Assembly (NCBI GenBank): GCA_015163925.1
Contig: JAAOIF010000062.1
Span: forward strand, 1-6,696
Length of the DNA: 6,696 nt
Source of the DNA: Candidatus Thioglobus sp.
GTDB taxonomy: Bacteria > Pseudomonadota > Gammaproteobacteria > PS1 > Pseudothioglobaceae
Direction of reading: 5' to 3'
Shown piece by piece: positions 1 through 6,580 of this stretch. Every line of letters starts with the position of its first letter. Within the stretch, counting starts at the first letter, position 1. The notes below the pieces were generated by a model. The model had not been told where the DNA came from. It ran no database searches and saw only the letters and a list, made by a program, of their open reading frames with translations. Position numbers and translations under genes: made by a program.

Positions 1-1572
1 GGGGCCGAGGCAACTATTAATGGAAATGTTTTAACTGCCATTTCCGGCGGCGGAACAGTCAGAATCAGCGCCACAGCGGCTGACGGCAGCGGAATTACCC
101 AAACCCAAATCATTACAGTTAAGCCGATTGCCGCAACTTCAATTACAATTACCAGCAGCCCCAACCCCTTGCAAGTTGAGTCAGCAGTTACTTTAACTGC
201 CACAGTTTCGCCAGCCAATGCCAGCAATCAAAATGTTACTTGGTCAATTCAAAATGGTGATAATTTTGCCAGTATCAGCGGAAATTCTACGCAAGGCTAT
301 GTCCTCACCGGCGTTGCCCCCGGAAGCGTTACGGTTGTCGCCAGTGCTGACGGCGGCGAAAATATTACCGCCGAGCGAGTTTTCAGCATTATTGCAAAAA
401 TAATTATTAGTGTTCCAGTCACCAATATTAATATAACAAATGCTGATTCGGCAATGGTCGGCATAGATGTAAATTTAGCAGCAGAAGTGATTCCAAATAA
501 CGCCAGCCTGAAAACTGTTTCTTGGGCAATTTCCAGCGGCAATACCTTTGCTACAATCAGTGGAGATGCCGCCAGCGGCTATGTTTTAACTGGAATTTTA
601 CCCGGCGAAGTCGTCATAACTGCCACAGCCGATGACAACAGCGGAATTACTGAAATCCAAACTTTTACGGTTTTGCCAATTCCAGTAACAGCAATTTCCA
701 TCACCAGCCAAAATTCAATAAAGCATGGGGAAAGTGTAAATTTGAATGCTGAAATTACTCCAAATACCGCCAGCAATCAAAATATTATTTGGTCAATTGA
801 AAATGGCAATAACGCCTTCGCCAGCATTCAGGGCAATATTATTAATGGTCTGGGCGTAGGGCAAATTACCATAATTGCCACTGCCCAAGGCGGCGAAAAT
901 ATTTCTGCTCGGCAAACTTTTGATATAACTGAGGCAACGATTACAGAAATTAATATTACCAGTCATAGTGCGGTTTTAGAAGGAAATATGCTGGCTTTGA
1001 CGGCTAATATTTTTCCGACTTTTGCCACAAATCAAAATATTATTTGGTCAATTCAAGGCGGCGGCGTTGATATTGCCAGCATTGATACTTCTAATATGAT
1101 TCACGGCATAGTTCCCGGCGAGGTAATTTTAGTCGCCAGCGCTGCTGCTGATGCAAATATTACTGGAACTCAAAACTTTACCGTTACCGGATTTACCTCA
1201 GCGGTTGCAGCCCCAGCAATAATTAAAGCCGTTTCCTTGGGAGCGCCGAATCAGGTAATCGTATATTGGGAGGCGGTTGACAATGCAATTAGATATAAAC
1301 TTTACCAAACCACGGCGAATTTATCCGGATTTGTTAATAGAAATGCTGCCACATTGTCCGAATTGCGTCCGCTGCCAGCTGCTACAAGTATCAATGAGAC
1401 TTCATTTCCATTAGTTTTAAACGGTTCTGCCAAAATTTACTTTCTGGTAACGGCGGTTCATCCGGGCGGAATTGAATCATTTACCATCGGTCAGCAGACA
1501 GGCGGCGGTTTGGGTTTTGGGAAAGGCGATGACTTCGCGGATGGAATTAACTCCGCTCATCAGCATTACTAA
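1..1572 (+). CDS. Ig-like (BIG2-type) repeat surface protein, partial at 5' end and chimeric at 3' end
   Basis: The reading frame is open from base 1, so the real start lies upstream; the TTG at 169 is only an internal codon. The product is a Thr/Ser/Asn/Ala-rich chain of tandem beta-sandwich repeats of about 85-95 residues. Each repeat shows an I-x-I-T-S opening, a T-A-x-[IV]-x-P segment, the core N-Q-N-[IV]-x-W-S-I, then a [VI]-x-P-G-[ESQ]-[VI]-x-[IV] strand and a closing T-F-x-[IV]. After the repeats, about 1201-1479 reads like a fibronectin type III-like domain, with an IVYWEAV strand and a YFLVTAV strand. Such proteins are usually secreted or surface-anchored and act in adhesion or as structural spacers; the ligand cannot be read here. 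Natural coding seems to stop being native near 1480. The last 30 or so codons run antisense through aspS and are probably a junction artefact. No C-terminal sorting signal is seen. Confidence 0.8.
   Translation, partial: GAEATINGNVLTAISGGGTVRISATAADGSGITQTQIITVKPIAATSITITSSPNPLQVESAVTLTATVSPANASNQNVTWSIQNGDNFASISGNSTQGYVLTGVAPGSVTVVASADGGENITAERVFSIIAKIIISVPVTNINITNADSAMVGIDVNLAAEVIPNNASLKTVSWAISSGNTFATISGDAASGYVLTGILPGEVVITATADDNSGITEIQTFTVLPIPVTAISITSQNSIKHGESVNLNAEITPNTASNQNIIWSIENGNNAFASIQGNIINGLGVGQITIIATAQGGENISARQTFDITEATITEINITSHSAVLEGNMLALTANIFPTFATNQNIIWSIQGGGVDIASIDTSNMIHGIVPGEVILVASAAADANITGTQNFTVTGFTSAVAAPAIIKAVSLGAPNQVIVYWEAVDNAIRYKLYQTTANLSGFVNRNAATLSELRPLPAATSINETSFPLVLNGSAKIYFLVTAVHPGGIESFTIGQQTGGGLGFGKGDDFADGINSAHQHY
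130..1200 (+). repeat. Four tandem diverged Ig-like domain repeats
   Basis: Within the surface-protein frame I place repeat boundaries at about 130-414, 415-681, 682-936 and 937-1200, with the tail of a fifth at 1-129. Periods are about 255-285 bases. Repeats align at the protein level (N-Q-N-[IV]-x-W-S-I, or the variant K-T-V-S-W-A-I in the second, and the P-G turn). Some DNA is nearly shared between units, such as the AATCAAAATATTATTTGG stretch in the third and fourth. Boundaries were set by eye and could move by a few codons. Confidence 0.75.
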
Positions 1573-2376
1573 GCGGTCGAGGCCGAATGCTATGCCGCCG
1601 TGAGGGGGGCAGCCGTATTGTAAGGCGTTGAGTAAAAAGCCGAATTTGTCTTGGGATTCTTGCTCGCTAATTCCTAAGAGTTTTAGCACGGTTTGCTGCA
1701 TTTCTACTTGGTGGATTCTGATTGAGCCGCCGCCGACTTCTACTCCATTTATTACTAAGTCATAAGCCCGTGAGAGTGCGGTTTCAGCGGTTTTCTCTAA
1801 GGTTTTGCCATCAACATTTGGAGCGGTAAAAGGGTGGTGAATGGCGTTTAATTTGCCGTCATCAGCCAGCTCAAACATAGGAAAATCGGTTACCCAAATT
1901 GCTGCGAATTTTTGCTCAAATAGGTCTAAATCTTGGGCGATTTTTTCGCGTAAATTGCCTAAAGATTCATTCACAATTTTGATTTTATCAGCACCAAAAA
2001 AGATAATATCGCCAGTTTTTGCCCCTACTTTTTTGATGATATTTTTGGTCACTTCCTCGCCCAAAAATTTCAAAATCGGCGATGCCGCGCCGTCCTCATT
2101 CATCTTAATATACGCCAAACCTTTGCCGCCATAAATGCTGACAAACTTGGTGTAATTGTCAATTTGCTTGCGGGAAATGCTTGCCCCGCCGGGGATTTTC
2201 ATTGCTGCCACACGGGATTTTGGATTTTTAGCAGGCTCGGCAAAAACCTTAAATTCAATATTTTCCAGCAACTCATCAATGCTGATAAGCTCTAATGGAA
2301 TTCGCATATCTGGGCGGTCCAAACCGTATTTTTCCATAGATTCTGCATAAGTAATTCTGGGAAATTTTTTGCCCAA
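1477..2376 (-). CDS. aspS: Aspartyl-tRNA synthetase, C-terminal part (frameshifted and truncated)
   Basis: This is the second half of class II AspRS, which charges tRNA with aspartate in the cytoplasm. It begins in the P-R-I-T-Y-A-E segment that follows motif 2, covers the bacterial insertion domain (I-P-G-G-A-S-[IL]-[ST]-R-K-Q-I-D, F-F-G-A-D) and reaches motif 3, G-I-A-F-G-L-D-R-L, at about residues 261-269. The TTG used as the left limit is probably not a true start. The frame is open upstream to a stop at 2407-2409, and the conserved family sequence continues into the reading frame ending at 2384, so both parts are one gene. The C-terminus ends T-D-G-K, roughly 20-25 residues short of the family, at the junction near 1480. 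AspRS identity is certain; whether this allele is functional, damaged, or a sequence artefact is not. Confidence 0.9.
   Translation of the reverse strand: MGKKFPRITYAESMEKYGLDRPDMRIPLELISIDELLENIEFKVFAEPAKNPKSRVAAMKIPGGASISRKQIDNYTKFVSIYGGKGLAYIKMNEDGAASPILKFLGEEVTKNIIKKVGAKTGDIIFFGADKIKIVNESLGNLREKIAQDLDLFEQKFAAIWVTDFPMFELADDGKLNAIHHPFTAPNVDGKTLEKTAETALSRAYDLVINGVEVGGGSIRIHQVEMQQTVLKLLGISEQESQDKFGFLLNALQYGCPPHGGIAFGLDRLVMLMSGVNSIREVIAFPKTQTAACLLTDGK
1480..1486. other. Probable chimeric junction: surface-protein gene (+) against aspS (-)
   Basis: Reading rightwards, the fibronectin-like domain is recognisable up to G-G-I-E-S (codons ending at 1479) and then becomes antisense AspRS. Reading leftwards, AspRS is normal through A-C-L-L-T-D (Asp codon 1486-1488), then reads G-K-stop. 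The family normally continues with A-P-S and some 20-25 more residues. Both genes lose their 3' ends at the same bases while pointing at each other, which is what an inverted join would produce. Confidence 0.7.
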
Positions 2377-2383
2377 ATTAACG

Positions 2384-3160
2384 CTAATTGTATTTGAAAA
2401 GTCCGCTTACCATTTGCTCCATAATTTGCATAATTTCGGCTTCATTCATAAACGAAGTTTCCACATCCAACTGAGTAAATTCCGGCTGGCGGTCGGCGCG
2501 CAAATCCTCGTCCCTAAAGCATTTGACGATTTGATAGTAACGCTCAAAACCCGACATCATCAGCAACTGTTTGAAGAGTTGCGGAGACTGCGGCAGGGCA
2601 AAAAATTCGCCCGGATGCGTGCGCGAAGGCACTAAATAATCGCGTGCGCCCTCGGGAGTTGCCTTGGTTAAAAATGGAGTTTCAATGTCCAAAAAATCGT
2701 GCTTTTTCATAAAATTACGCATATAATTAGTAATCTCTGAACGCAGCCGCAAACGCTTCTGCATAGCGGAATTTCGCAAATCCAAGAAGCGATATTTGAG
2801 CCGAACTTCTTCAGAAGTATCAGCCGCATCAATCTGAAAAGGCACTGGTTTTGAAGTGTTAAGAATTTCAATTTTTTTGGCAAGGATTTCAATCTCGCCG
2901 CTGCTGAGTTTTGGGTTAATCAGCTCCGCAGCCCTTGCTATTACTGTGCCGGAGATTTTTAAGACAAATTCATTACGAATGGATTCTGCCAAAGAAAAAT
3001 CAGAATTATCCGGATTTATTACCACTTGGGCGATGCCGTGGCGGTCGCGAATGTCTAAAAAAATCACTCCGCCGTGGTCGCGCCGGCGATTGACCCAGCC
3101 GCAGATTTCAACCGTTTCGCTGATGTTTTTTGTGCTTAATTTTCCACAATATGTTCTCAT
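2384..3160 (-). CDS. aspS: Aspartyl-tRNA synthetase, N-terminal part (frameshifted)
   Basis: This part holds the anticodon-binding OB-fold (about residues 15-105) and the start of the catalytic core. Motif 1 lies in F-L-D-I-E-T-P-F-L (156-164), followed by [11 protein letters not shown] (169-179) and motif 2 [16 protein letters not shown] (215-230). I chose the ATG at 3160 over an upstream in-frame codon at 3202. It gives the family N-terminus M-R-T-x-Y-C-G, and an AAGGA Shine-Dalgarno sits 6 bases before it. The 3202 start would overlap the DUF502 gene. The frame stops at TAG 2384-2386, where AspRS should continue; the continuation is in the next frame. His29 sits where discriminating AspRS has Leu. 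The gene lies 28 bases after DUF502, a neighbour order common in gammaproteobacteria, and probably forms an operon with it. Confidence 0.92.
   Translation of the reverse strand: MRTYCGKLSTKNISETVEICGWVNRRRDHGGVIFLDIRDRHGIAQVVINPDNSDFSLAESIRNEFVLKISGTVIARAAELINPKLSSGEIEILAKKIEILNTSKPVPFQIDAADTSEEVRLKYRFLDLRNSAMQKRLRLRSEITNYMRNFMKKHDFLDIETPFLTKATPEGARDYLVPSRTHPGEFFALPQSPQLFKQLLMMSGFERYYQIVKCFRDEDLRADRQPEFTQLDVETSFMNEAEIMQIMEQMVSGLFKYN
2387..2406 (-). other. aspS: Frameshift interval inside aspS
   Basis: On the minus strand the first frame meets TAG at 2384-2386, and the second frame is closed upstream by TAA at 2407-2409. The shift must therefore fall between them. The interval contains a T run (2397-2400) and an A run (2393-2395). 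Removing one base from either restores a continuous AspRS-like reading from G-L through [14 protein letters not shown] see no classic programmed frameshift signal, so an indel or homopolymer sequencing error is likelier. Confidence 0.8.
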
Positions 3161-3166
3161 TTTTAA

Positions 3167-3171
3167 TCCTT
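3167..3171 (-). promoter_or_regulatory. Shine-Dalgarno of aspS
   Basis: AAGGA on the minus strand ends 6 bases before the ATG at 3160-3158, which decides the aspS start against the longer upstream alternative. Confidence 0.7.
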
Positions 3172-3188
3172 GAAGTTGGTAATTTTGG

Positions 3189-3800
3189 CTAATCTGGCGC
3201 AACTACGCCGGTAGAGATAATTAATTTAAACGCCGAATCCACGCTCATTTCCAGCTCAATTACATCTTTTTTGGGCATCATAATAAAAAATCCAGAGGTC
3301 GGATTTGGCGTGGTCGGCACATAAATATTGATAATTTCTTCGCCGATAATTTCCTCCACTTCACCGTGATAATTGCCGGTTTGAAAGGCAATAGTCCACA
3401 TTCCTGAACGCGGATATTCCACCAATACTGCTTTTTTGAAACTGTCATTTGATGAATTTAAAAGGGTTGATGAAAGCTGCTTGATGGAAGAATAAATATT
3501 GCGAAAACCGGGGATTTTATTCAGAGTTTTCTCCCACAATCTGAGCAGTTTTTGCCCAATAAAATTGCTTACTAAAACGCCGGTAATTAAAGTGATAATT
3601 ATCACCAAAACCATACCAGTACCGGGCAAATCTATGTCTAAGCCGAGCAAAATTTTGCTTTGATATTGGCTCGGAATTATGCTGTCAAGCAGGTTTACAA
3701 AAAATTTAATCACTAAGACGCTAAGTCCTAATGGAATCCAAAATAATAGCCCGGAGATGAAGTAATTTCGTAGTCTTTTCAAGGTGAAATTGGCAAGCAA
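3189..3800 (-). CDS. DUF502 family membrane protein
   Basis: A 203-residue inner-membrane protein. Two hydrophobic segments are visible at about residues 13-36 and 62-82, followed by a soluble C-terminal domain. DUF502 hallmarks are present: I-P-L-G in the first segment, L-P-G-T-G-M (58-63), [15 protein letters not shown] (94-108) and [10 protein letters not shown] (161-170). The biochemical role of the family is not established. It is often found directly upstream of aspS, as here, so co-transcription is likely. The start is uncertain. An in-frame TAA lies at 3819-3821 and no ATG or GTG precedes the conserved region, so TTG at 3800 or TTG at 3782 (giving the more family-like M-K-R-L-R) are the candidates. 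Neither has a clear ribosome binding site. Confidence 0.85.
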   Translation of the reverse strand: MLANFTLKRLRNYFISGLLFWIPLGLSVLVIKFFVNLLDSIIPSQYQSKILLGLDIDLPGTGMVLVIIITLITGVLVSNFIGQKLLRLWEKTLNKIPGFRNIYSSIKQLSSTLLNSSNDSFKKAVLVEYPRSGMWTIAFQTGNYHGEVEEIIGEEIINIYVPTTPNPTSGFFIMMPKKDVIELEMSVDSAFKLIISTGVVAPD

Positions 3801-3833
3801 AAAGTCTATTTTAGCATATTAACAAGCAGATTT

Positions 3834-4607
3834 TTACACCGACTCTTCATCTCTGAGGGTTAAGATTTCGCAGCCGTTTTTTGTGACCAAAATCGTATGC
3901 TCCCACTGGGCAGACAGGCTGCGGTCTTTGGTGGTAACGGTCCAGCCGTCTATTTTTGAAGTGGCGACCTCAAAGCCGCCGAGATTTACCATCGGCTCAA
4001 TTGTAAATGTCATTCCGGCTTCTAACACTGGGCTTTCGGCGATTTTGCCATCGTCATAATGCACCACTTGTGGCTCGGCGTGAAATTCTGTGCCGATGCC
4101 GTGGCCGCAATATTCATGCACAATTGAGCAGTGATTTTTATCAGCATGAGCGCCGATTGCCTTGCCGATTTCGCCTAAGAGAATGCCCGGTTTTACCTTT
4201 TTAATGCCGATATATAAGCATTCTTGGGCGATGCGGCAAATCCTTTTCGCCTTCACACTCGCCTTGCCGATGATGAACATTTTGGAGGTGTCGCCGTGAA
4301 ATTTGTCTTTGATAATAGTCACATCAATATTGATAATATCGCCTTTTTTGAGGATTTTTTCGCCCGGAATTCCGTGGCAAACCACATTATTTACACTGGT
4401 GCAAATGGATTTTGGAAAGCCCAAATAATTCAGCGGTGCCGGAATGCAGCCTTGCTTAACAATATAATTATGGCAAATTTCATTCAGCTCGCCGGTGCTA
4501 ATTCCAGCCTTGACGAAAGGCGTAATCATATCCAAAACATCAGCTGCCAAGCGTCCGGCAGTGCGCATTTTTTGAATTTCAGCGGCGGATTTTATGCTAA
4601 TTGACAC
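3834..4607 (-). CDS. map: Type I methionine aminopeptidase
   Basis: This cytoplasmic enzyme removes the initiator methionine from nascent proteins whose second residue is small. The 257-residue product is close to the usual length for the short bacterial (type Ia) form. All five dinuclear metal ligands can be placed: Asp95 in N-I-D-V-T, Asp106 in H-G-D-T-S, His169 in G-H-G-I-G, Glu204 in I-E-P-M and Glu236 in Q-W-E-H-T. The substrate-side His78 is in V-C-H-G-I-P. The start is a GTG placed directly after the htpX stop codon with no spacer. It gives M-S-I-S-I-K, matching the family N-terminus, and has no obvious Shine-Dalgarno, so translational coupling to htpX is likely. The zero-spacing arrangement supports an htpX-map operon. 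Confidence 0.96.
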   Translation of the reverse strand: MSISIKSAAEIQKMRTAGRLAADVLDMITPFVKAGISTGELNEICHNYIVKQGCIPAPLNYLGFPKSICTSVNNVVCHGIPGEKILKKGDIINIDVTIIKDKFHGDTSKMFIIGKASVKAKRICRIAQECLYIGIKKVKPGILLGEIGKAIGAHADKNHCSIVHEYCGHGIGTEFHAEPQVVHYDDGKIAESPVLEAGMTFTIEPMVNLGGFEVATSKIDGWTVTTKDRSLSAQWEHTILVTKNGCEILTLRDEESV

Positions 4608-5498
4608 TTAGCGATTTTGATTTATTGCCCGATTTTCTAACGCCGAAATCCTGTCCTCAAGCGGCGGATGAGACGAAAACCAAGAGGCAAAACCTTTTTT
4701 ATCATTAATTCCAAAAGCTGCCATTTGCTCCGGCAAAGCGTCCGGTGCGGCTTGCCCTAAACGCTTCAAAGCGCCAATCATATTTTGATGCCCAGCCAAA
4801 TCCGCGCCGCCAGTGTCAGCCACAAATTCGCGTTTTCTGGAAACATACATCACAATAGTTGAAGCCAAAATTGACAAAACAATTTGCGCAAAAATAGTAG
4901 TAATAAAATAGCCGATGCCGTGCCCGCGCTGGTTTTTGAGGATAACTCTATCGACAAAATGCCCAATTACCCGTGAGAAGAAAATCACAAAAGTATTAAC
5001 AACGCCTTGAATCAGCGTCAGAGTAACCATATCGCCATTTGCCACATGGCTCATTTCGTGGCCTACCACCGCCTCAATTTCGCCTTGGCTCATATTGTCC
5101 AATAGCCCTTGCGAAACTGCGACCAAAGCCTTGTTTTTACTGGCTCCAGTGGCAAAAGCATTCATCGCATTTGCTGGAAAAATTGCCACTTCTGGCATGC
5201 GAATTCCAACGATTTTGGCTTGCTTTTCAACAGTTTCAATTAGCCATTTTTCCATATTGCTTTGTGGATTTTGAATGATTTTAGCACCGGTCATGCGTTT
5301 TGCCATCCACTTGGAAATCGCCAGAGAAATAAACGCCCCGCCGAAACCAAACACAGCCGAGAAAATCAGCAAGGCGTTAAGGTTTAAATCTGAGCCATTT
5401 TCAGCCAAAATCCCCTCCACACCAAGCAATCTGAGGGTAATGCTAAGTAGCAAAATAATGGCAATATTAGTCATTAAAAACAAAAATATTCTTTTCAT
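4608..5498 (-). CDS. htpX: HtpX membrane zinc metalloprotease (M48B)
   Basis: HtpX is an inner-membrane protease that takes part in quality control of membrane proteins together with FtsH. The 296-residue product has two N-terminal membrane segments (about 4-24 and 42-62). The zinc motif H147-E-M-S-H151 is followed by a hydrophobic stretch (about 155-178), then another (about 197-220). The third zinc ligand is probably Glu224 in R-K-R-E-F-V-A-D. The C-terminal H-P-P-L-E-D-R-I (277-284) and the N-A-F-A-T-G segment (113-118) are M48 hallmarks. The ATG at 5498 has an AAGG-like site 7-8 bases upstream. The gene starts only 22 bases after the tRNA-His CCA with no terminator hairpin visible, so it may be read through from the tRNA promoter. 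In Escherichia coli htpX answers to membrane stress; no such signal is evident here. Confidence 0.95.
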   Translation of the reverse strand: MKRIFLFLMTNIAIILLLSITLRLLGVEGILAENGSDLNLNALLIFSAVFGFGGAFISLAISKWMAKRMTGAKIIQNPQSNMEKWLIETVEKQAKIVGIRMPEVAIFPANAMNAFATGASKNKALVAVSQGLLDNMSQGEIEAVVGHEMSHVANGDMVTLTLIQGVVNTFVIFFSRVIGHFVDRVILKNQRGHGIGYFITTIFAQIVLSILASTIVMYVSRKREFVADTGGADLAGHQNMIGALKRLGQAAPDALPEQMAAFGINDKKGFASWFSSHPPLEDRISALENRAINQNR

Positions 5499-5520
5499 AA
5501 TTGTGCCTTTAAAAATAAAA

Positions 5521-5597
5521 TGGGGCGAGAAACGGGGTTTGAACCCGCGACAACCGGAATCACAATCCGGGGCTCTACCAACTGAGCTATTCCCGCC
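5521..5597 (-). tRNA. tRNA-His (GTG)
   Basis: This is a full cloverleaf, 77 bases including encoded CCA (5521-5523). The anticodon stem CCGGA/TCCGG encloses a loop with GTG. The acceptor stem GCGGGAA pairs with TTCTCGC with one G-T pair. The extra 5' G (position 5597) opposite a C discriminator is the tRNA-His identity mark, which confirms the assignment. It is the last of three tRNAs and lies just before htpX. Confidence 0.97.
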
Positions 5598-5616
5598 AGA
5601 AACTTGAAATTGCTAA

Positions 5617-5693
5617 TGGCACGCCCAACACGATTCGAACGCGTGACCTACGGCTTAGAAGGCCGTTGCTCTATCCAGCTGAGCTATGGGCGC
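5617..5693 (-). tRNA. tRNA-Arg (TCT)
   Basis: A 77-base cloverleaf with encoded CCA (5617-5619). The anticodon arm ACGGC-CT-TCT-AA-GCCGT places TCT, which reads AGA and AGG codons. The T arm ACGCG-TTCGAAT-CGTGT and D arm GCTC-AGCTGGATA-GAGC are intact. The acceptor GCGCCCA pairs with TGGGCGT, the first pair being G-T. It is 19 bases from the tRNA-His gene. Confidence 0.97.
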
Positions 5694-5714
5694 TTATAGC
5701 TAAAAATAGTATTT

Positions 5715-5791
5715 TGGTCGGAGTAGAGGGATTTGAACCCACGACCACCTGGTCCCAAACCAGGTACGCTACCAAGCTGCGCTATACTCCG
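5715..5791 (-). tRNA. tRNA-Pro (TGG)
   Basis: A 77-base cloverleaf with encoded CCA (5715-5717). The anticodon stem CCTGG/CCAGG encloses TTTGGGA with anticodon TGG, which can read most or all proline codons. The acceptor CGGAGTA pairs fully with TACTCCG, with A as discriminator. It is first in the cluster and 21 bases from tRNA-Arg. Confidence 0.97.
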
Positions 5792-5803
5792 AAAAAAACA
5801 ACA

Positions 5804-5809
5804 ATTATA
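5804..5809 (-). promoter_or_regulatory. Probable -10 box of the tRNA-htpX transcript
   Basis: A perfect TATAAT lies on the minus strand in the 37-base gap between the dnaQ stop and tRNA-Pro, 12 bases before the mature tRNA 5' end. That spacing would put the transcript start a few bases upstream of tRNA-Pro. No good -35 hexamer is seen at 16-18 bases (the region is AT-rich), so this is a half-supported promoter. Confidence 0.5.
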
Positions 5810-5828
5810 CAAGCACGAAGCCGATAAA

Positions 5829-6446
5829 TTATTGTTTTTCAAAGTAATTATTATGCAATTTTAGCTCTGCTGAATCCGCCAAAACGATTTTAATTTCAGC
5901 GCGATTGCTATCCACTTGAATGGCTGAATTTTGGCTCTCTTGCTGGGTTTTATCGTTATTTTCATTGAATAAAACCGACTGCCCGCCGGTCATCGCCAAA
6001 TATACTTGAGCGAGGATTTGGGCATCTAATAATGCCCCATGCACAGTTCTGGCGCTGGAATCAATCTCAAACCGCCGGCACAAAGCATCCAAATTATGCA
6101 TCATTCCGGGGCGCTGCTGTTTGGATAATTCAAGCGAATCGATAATTTCACAATTATCCTCAATCCGCTGCTTCAGACCAATTATTTTCAGCTCATTATT
6201 CAAAAATCCTAAGTCAAATGGAGCATTGTGAATTACCAAAGTTGCCCCCTCAATATACTCCAAAAACTCAGCAGCAATCTCTTCAAACTTAGGCTTGCCG
6301 ACTAAAAATTTATCAGTAATTCCGTGAATTTTAACCGATTCTCCAACATTTCTCTCAGGCGAAATATATTGCTGATATTCGTTATTTTCAGTAATCTGGC
6401 GGTCAATAATTTCCGTGCAGCCGATTTCAATAATCCGATGCCCCCC
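5829..6446 (-). CDS. dnaQ: DNA polymerase III epsilon subunit (proofreading exonuclease), N-terminus missing
   Basis: DnaQ is the 3'-5' proofreading exonuclease of the replicative polymerase. About 205 codons are readable, against roughly 240 for the family. The frame runs upstream past the TTG at 6263 to the conserved G-H-R-I-I-E-I-G-C (starting near 6443), then Exo II with N-A-P-F-D (catalytic Asp), then Exo III with V-H-G-A-L-L-D (catalytic His and Asp). V-Y-L-A-M-T-G-G-Q follows, and next Q-S-V-L-F, which resembles a beta-clamp binding pentapeptide. The C-terminal tail is polar, as expected for the segment that binds the polymerase alpha subunit. The Exo I motif D-x-E-T-T-G and the start codon are absent: beyond the C run at 6441-6448 the sequence is a different gene. 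As it stands the gene is broken, probably by a chimeric join. It is followed at 37 bases by the tRNA cluster. Confidence 0.93.
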   Translation of the reverse strand, partial: GGHRIIEIGCTEIIDRQITENNEYQQYISPERNVGESVKIHGITDKFLVGKPKFEEIAAEFLEYIEGATLVIHNAPFDLGFLNNELKIIGLKQRIEDNCEIIDSLELSKQQRPGMMHNLDALCRRFEIDSSARTVHGALLDAQILAQVYLAMTGGQSVLFNENNDKTQQESQNSAIQVDSNRAEIKIVLADSAELKLHNNYFEKQ

Positions 6447-6448
6447 CC
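6441..6448. other. Eight-C run at a probable chimeric junction, dnaQ (-) against trpE-like (+)
   Basis: To the left DnaQ reads normally to the G-H-R-I-I motif. To the right no minus-strand frame gives the expected D-x-E-T-T-G, while the plus strand reads as anthranilate synthase. The two genes are joined head to head and both lack their 5' parts. The homopolymer sits exactly at the join. Confidence 0.7.
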
Positions 6449-6580
6449 TTGCTGATATTGAAAATTTGCCAAATATGCCGGCTGCTGATTTTGGCGGAAA
6501 GCTTGACTCTGAGCCAGAATCTGAGTTTTTAGCCGCTGTTGAGAAGATTAAAAATTACATAAAAGCCGGCGATGTGTTTC
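6448..6580 (+). pseudogene. Anthranilate synthase component I-like fragment, cut at both ends
   Basis: About 44 codons in one plus frame end with E-F-L-A-A-V-E-K-I-K-N-Y-I-K-A-G-D-V-F. This resembles the conserved entry to the chorismate-binding domain of TrpE (F-x-x-A-V-x-x-[AI]-K-x-Y-I-x-A-G-D-[IV]-[FM]-Q-V-V). The enzyme makes anthranilate from chorismate in tryptophan synthesis. After the Phe codon (6577-6579) the expected Q-V-V-L-S-Q-R is replaced by unrelated residues and a stop at 6598-6600. Upstream of 6448 the plus strand is antisense dnaQ. It is therefore an internal gene piece, not a small gene. PabB or another chorismate-using paralogue is possible, but TrpE fits better. Confidence 0.6.
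6580..6580. other. Probable chimeric junction, trpE-like (+) against transporter fragment (-)
   Basis: The plus-strand TrpE-like frame is native through 6579. The minus-strand transporter frame is native from 6694 down to its Met codon at 6583-6581, after which a Gly codon (G-F-E-H-S in the family) is expected but GAA is found. The base at 6580 fits both sides, giving about one base of shared sequence. Confidence 0.6.

Noticed and set aside
169..171. TTG at 169 as the start of the Ig-like protein
   Set aside because: The frame is open and repeat-like from base 1, and there is no signal peptide or ribosome site at 169.
1477..1572. The surface-protein tail as a real Gly-rich C-terminal extension overlapping aspS
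   Set aside because: These codons are exactly antisense to conserved AspRS codons, and both genes lose homology at the same point, so a junction artefact is simpler.
1841..2134. Plus-strand open frames across aspS, map and htpX as additional genes
   Set aside because: They lie fully antisense to well-conserved coding sequence and show no family resemblance or ribosome sites.
2384..2409. Programmed frameshift in aspS
   Set aside because: No known slippery motif or stimulatory structure is visible and AspRS is not known to use recoding; an indel in a short homopolymer is the simpler reading.
3815..3817. ATG before the DUF502 gene as its start
   Set aside because: It reads ATG-CTA-AAA-TAG and terminates; it is also not in the DUF502 frame.
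5598..5616. Possible attachment site or integration scar between the tRNA genes
   Set aside because: No integrase, direct repeat of a tRNA 3' end or mobile-element gene is seen; the gaps are ordinary tRNA spacers.
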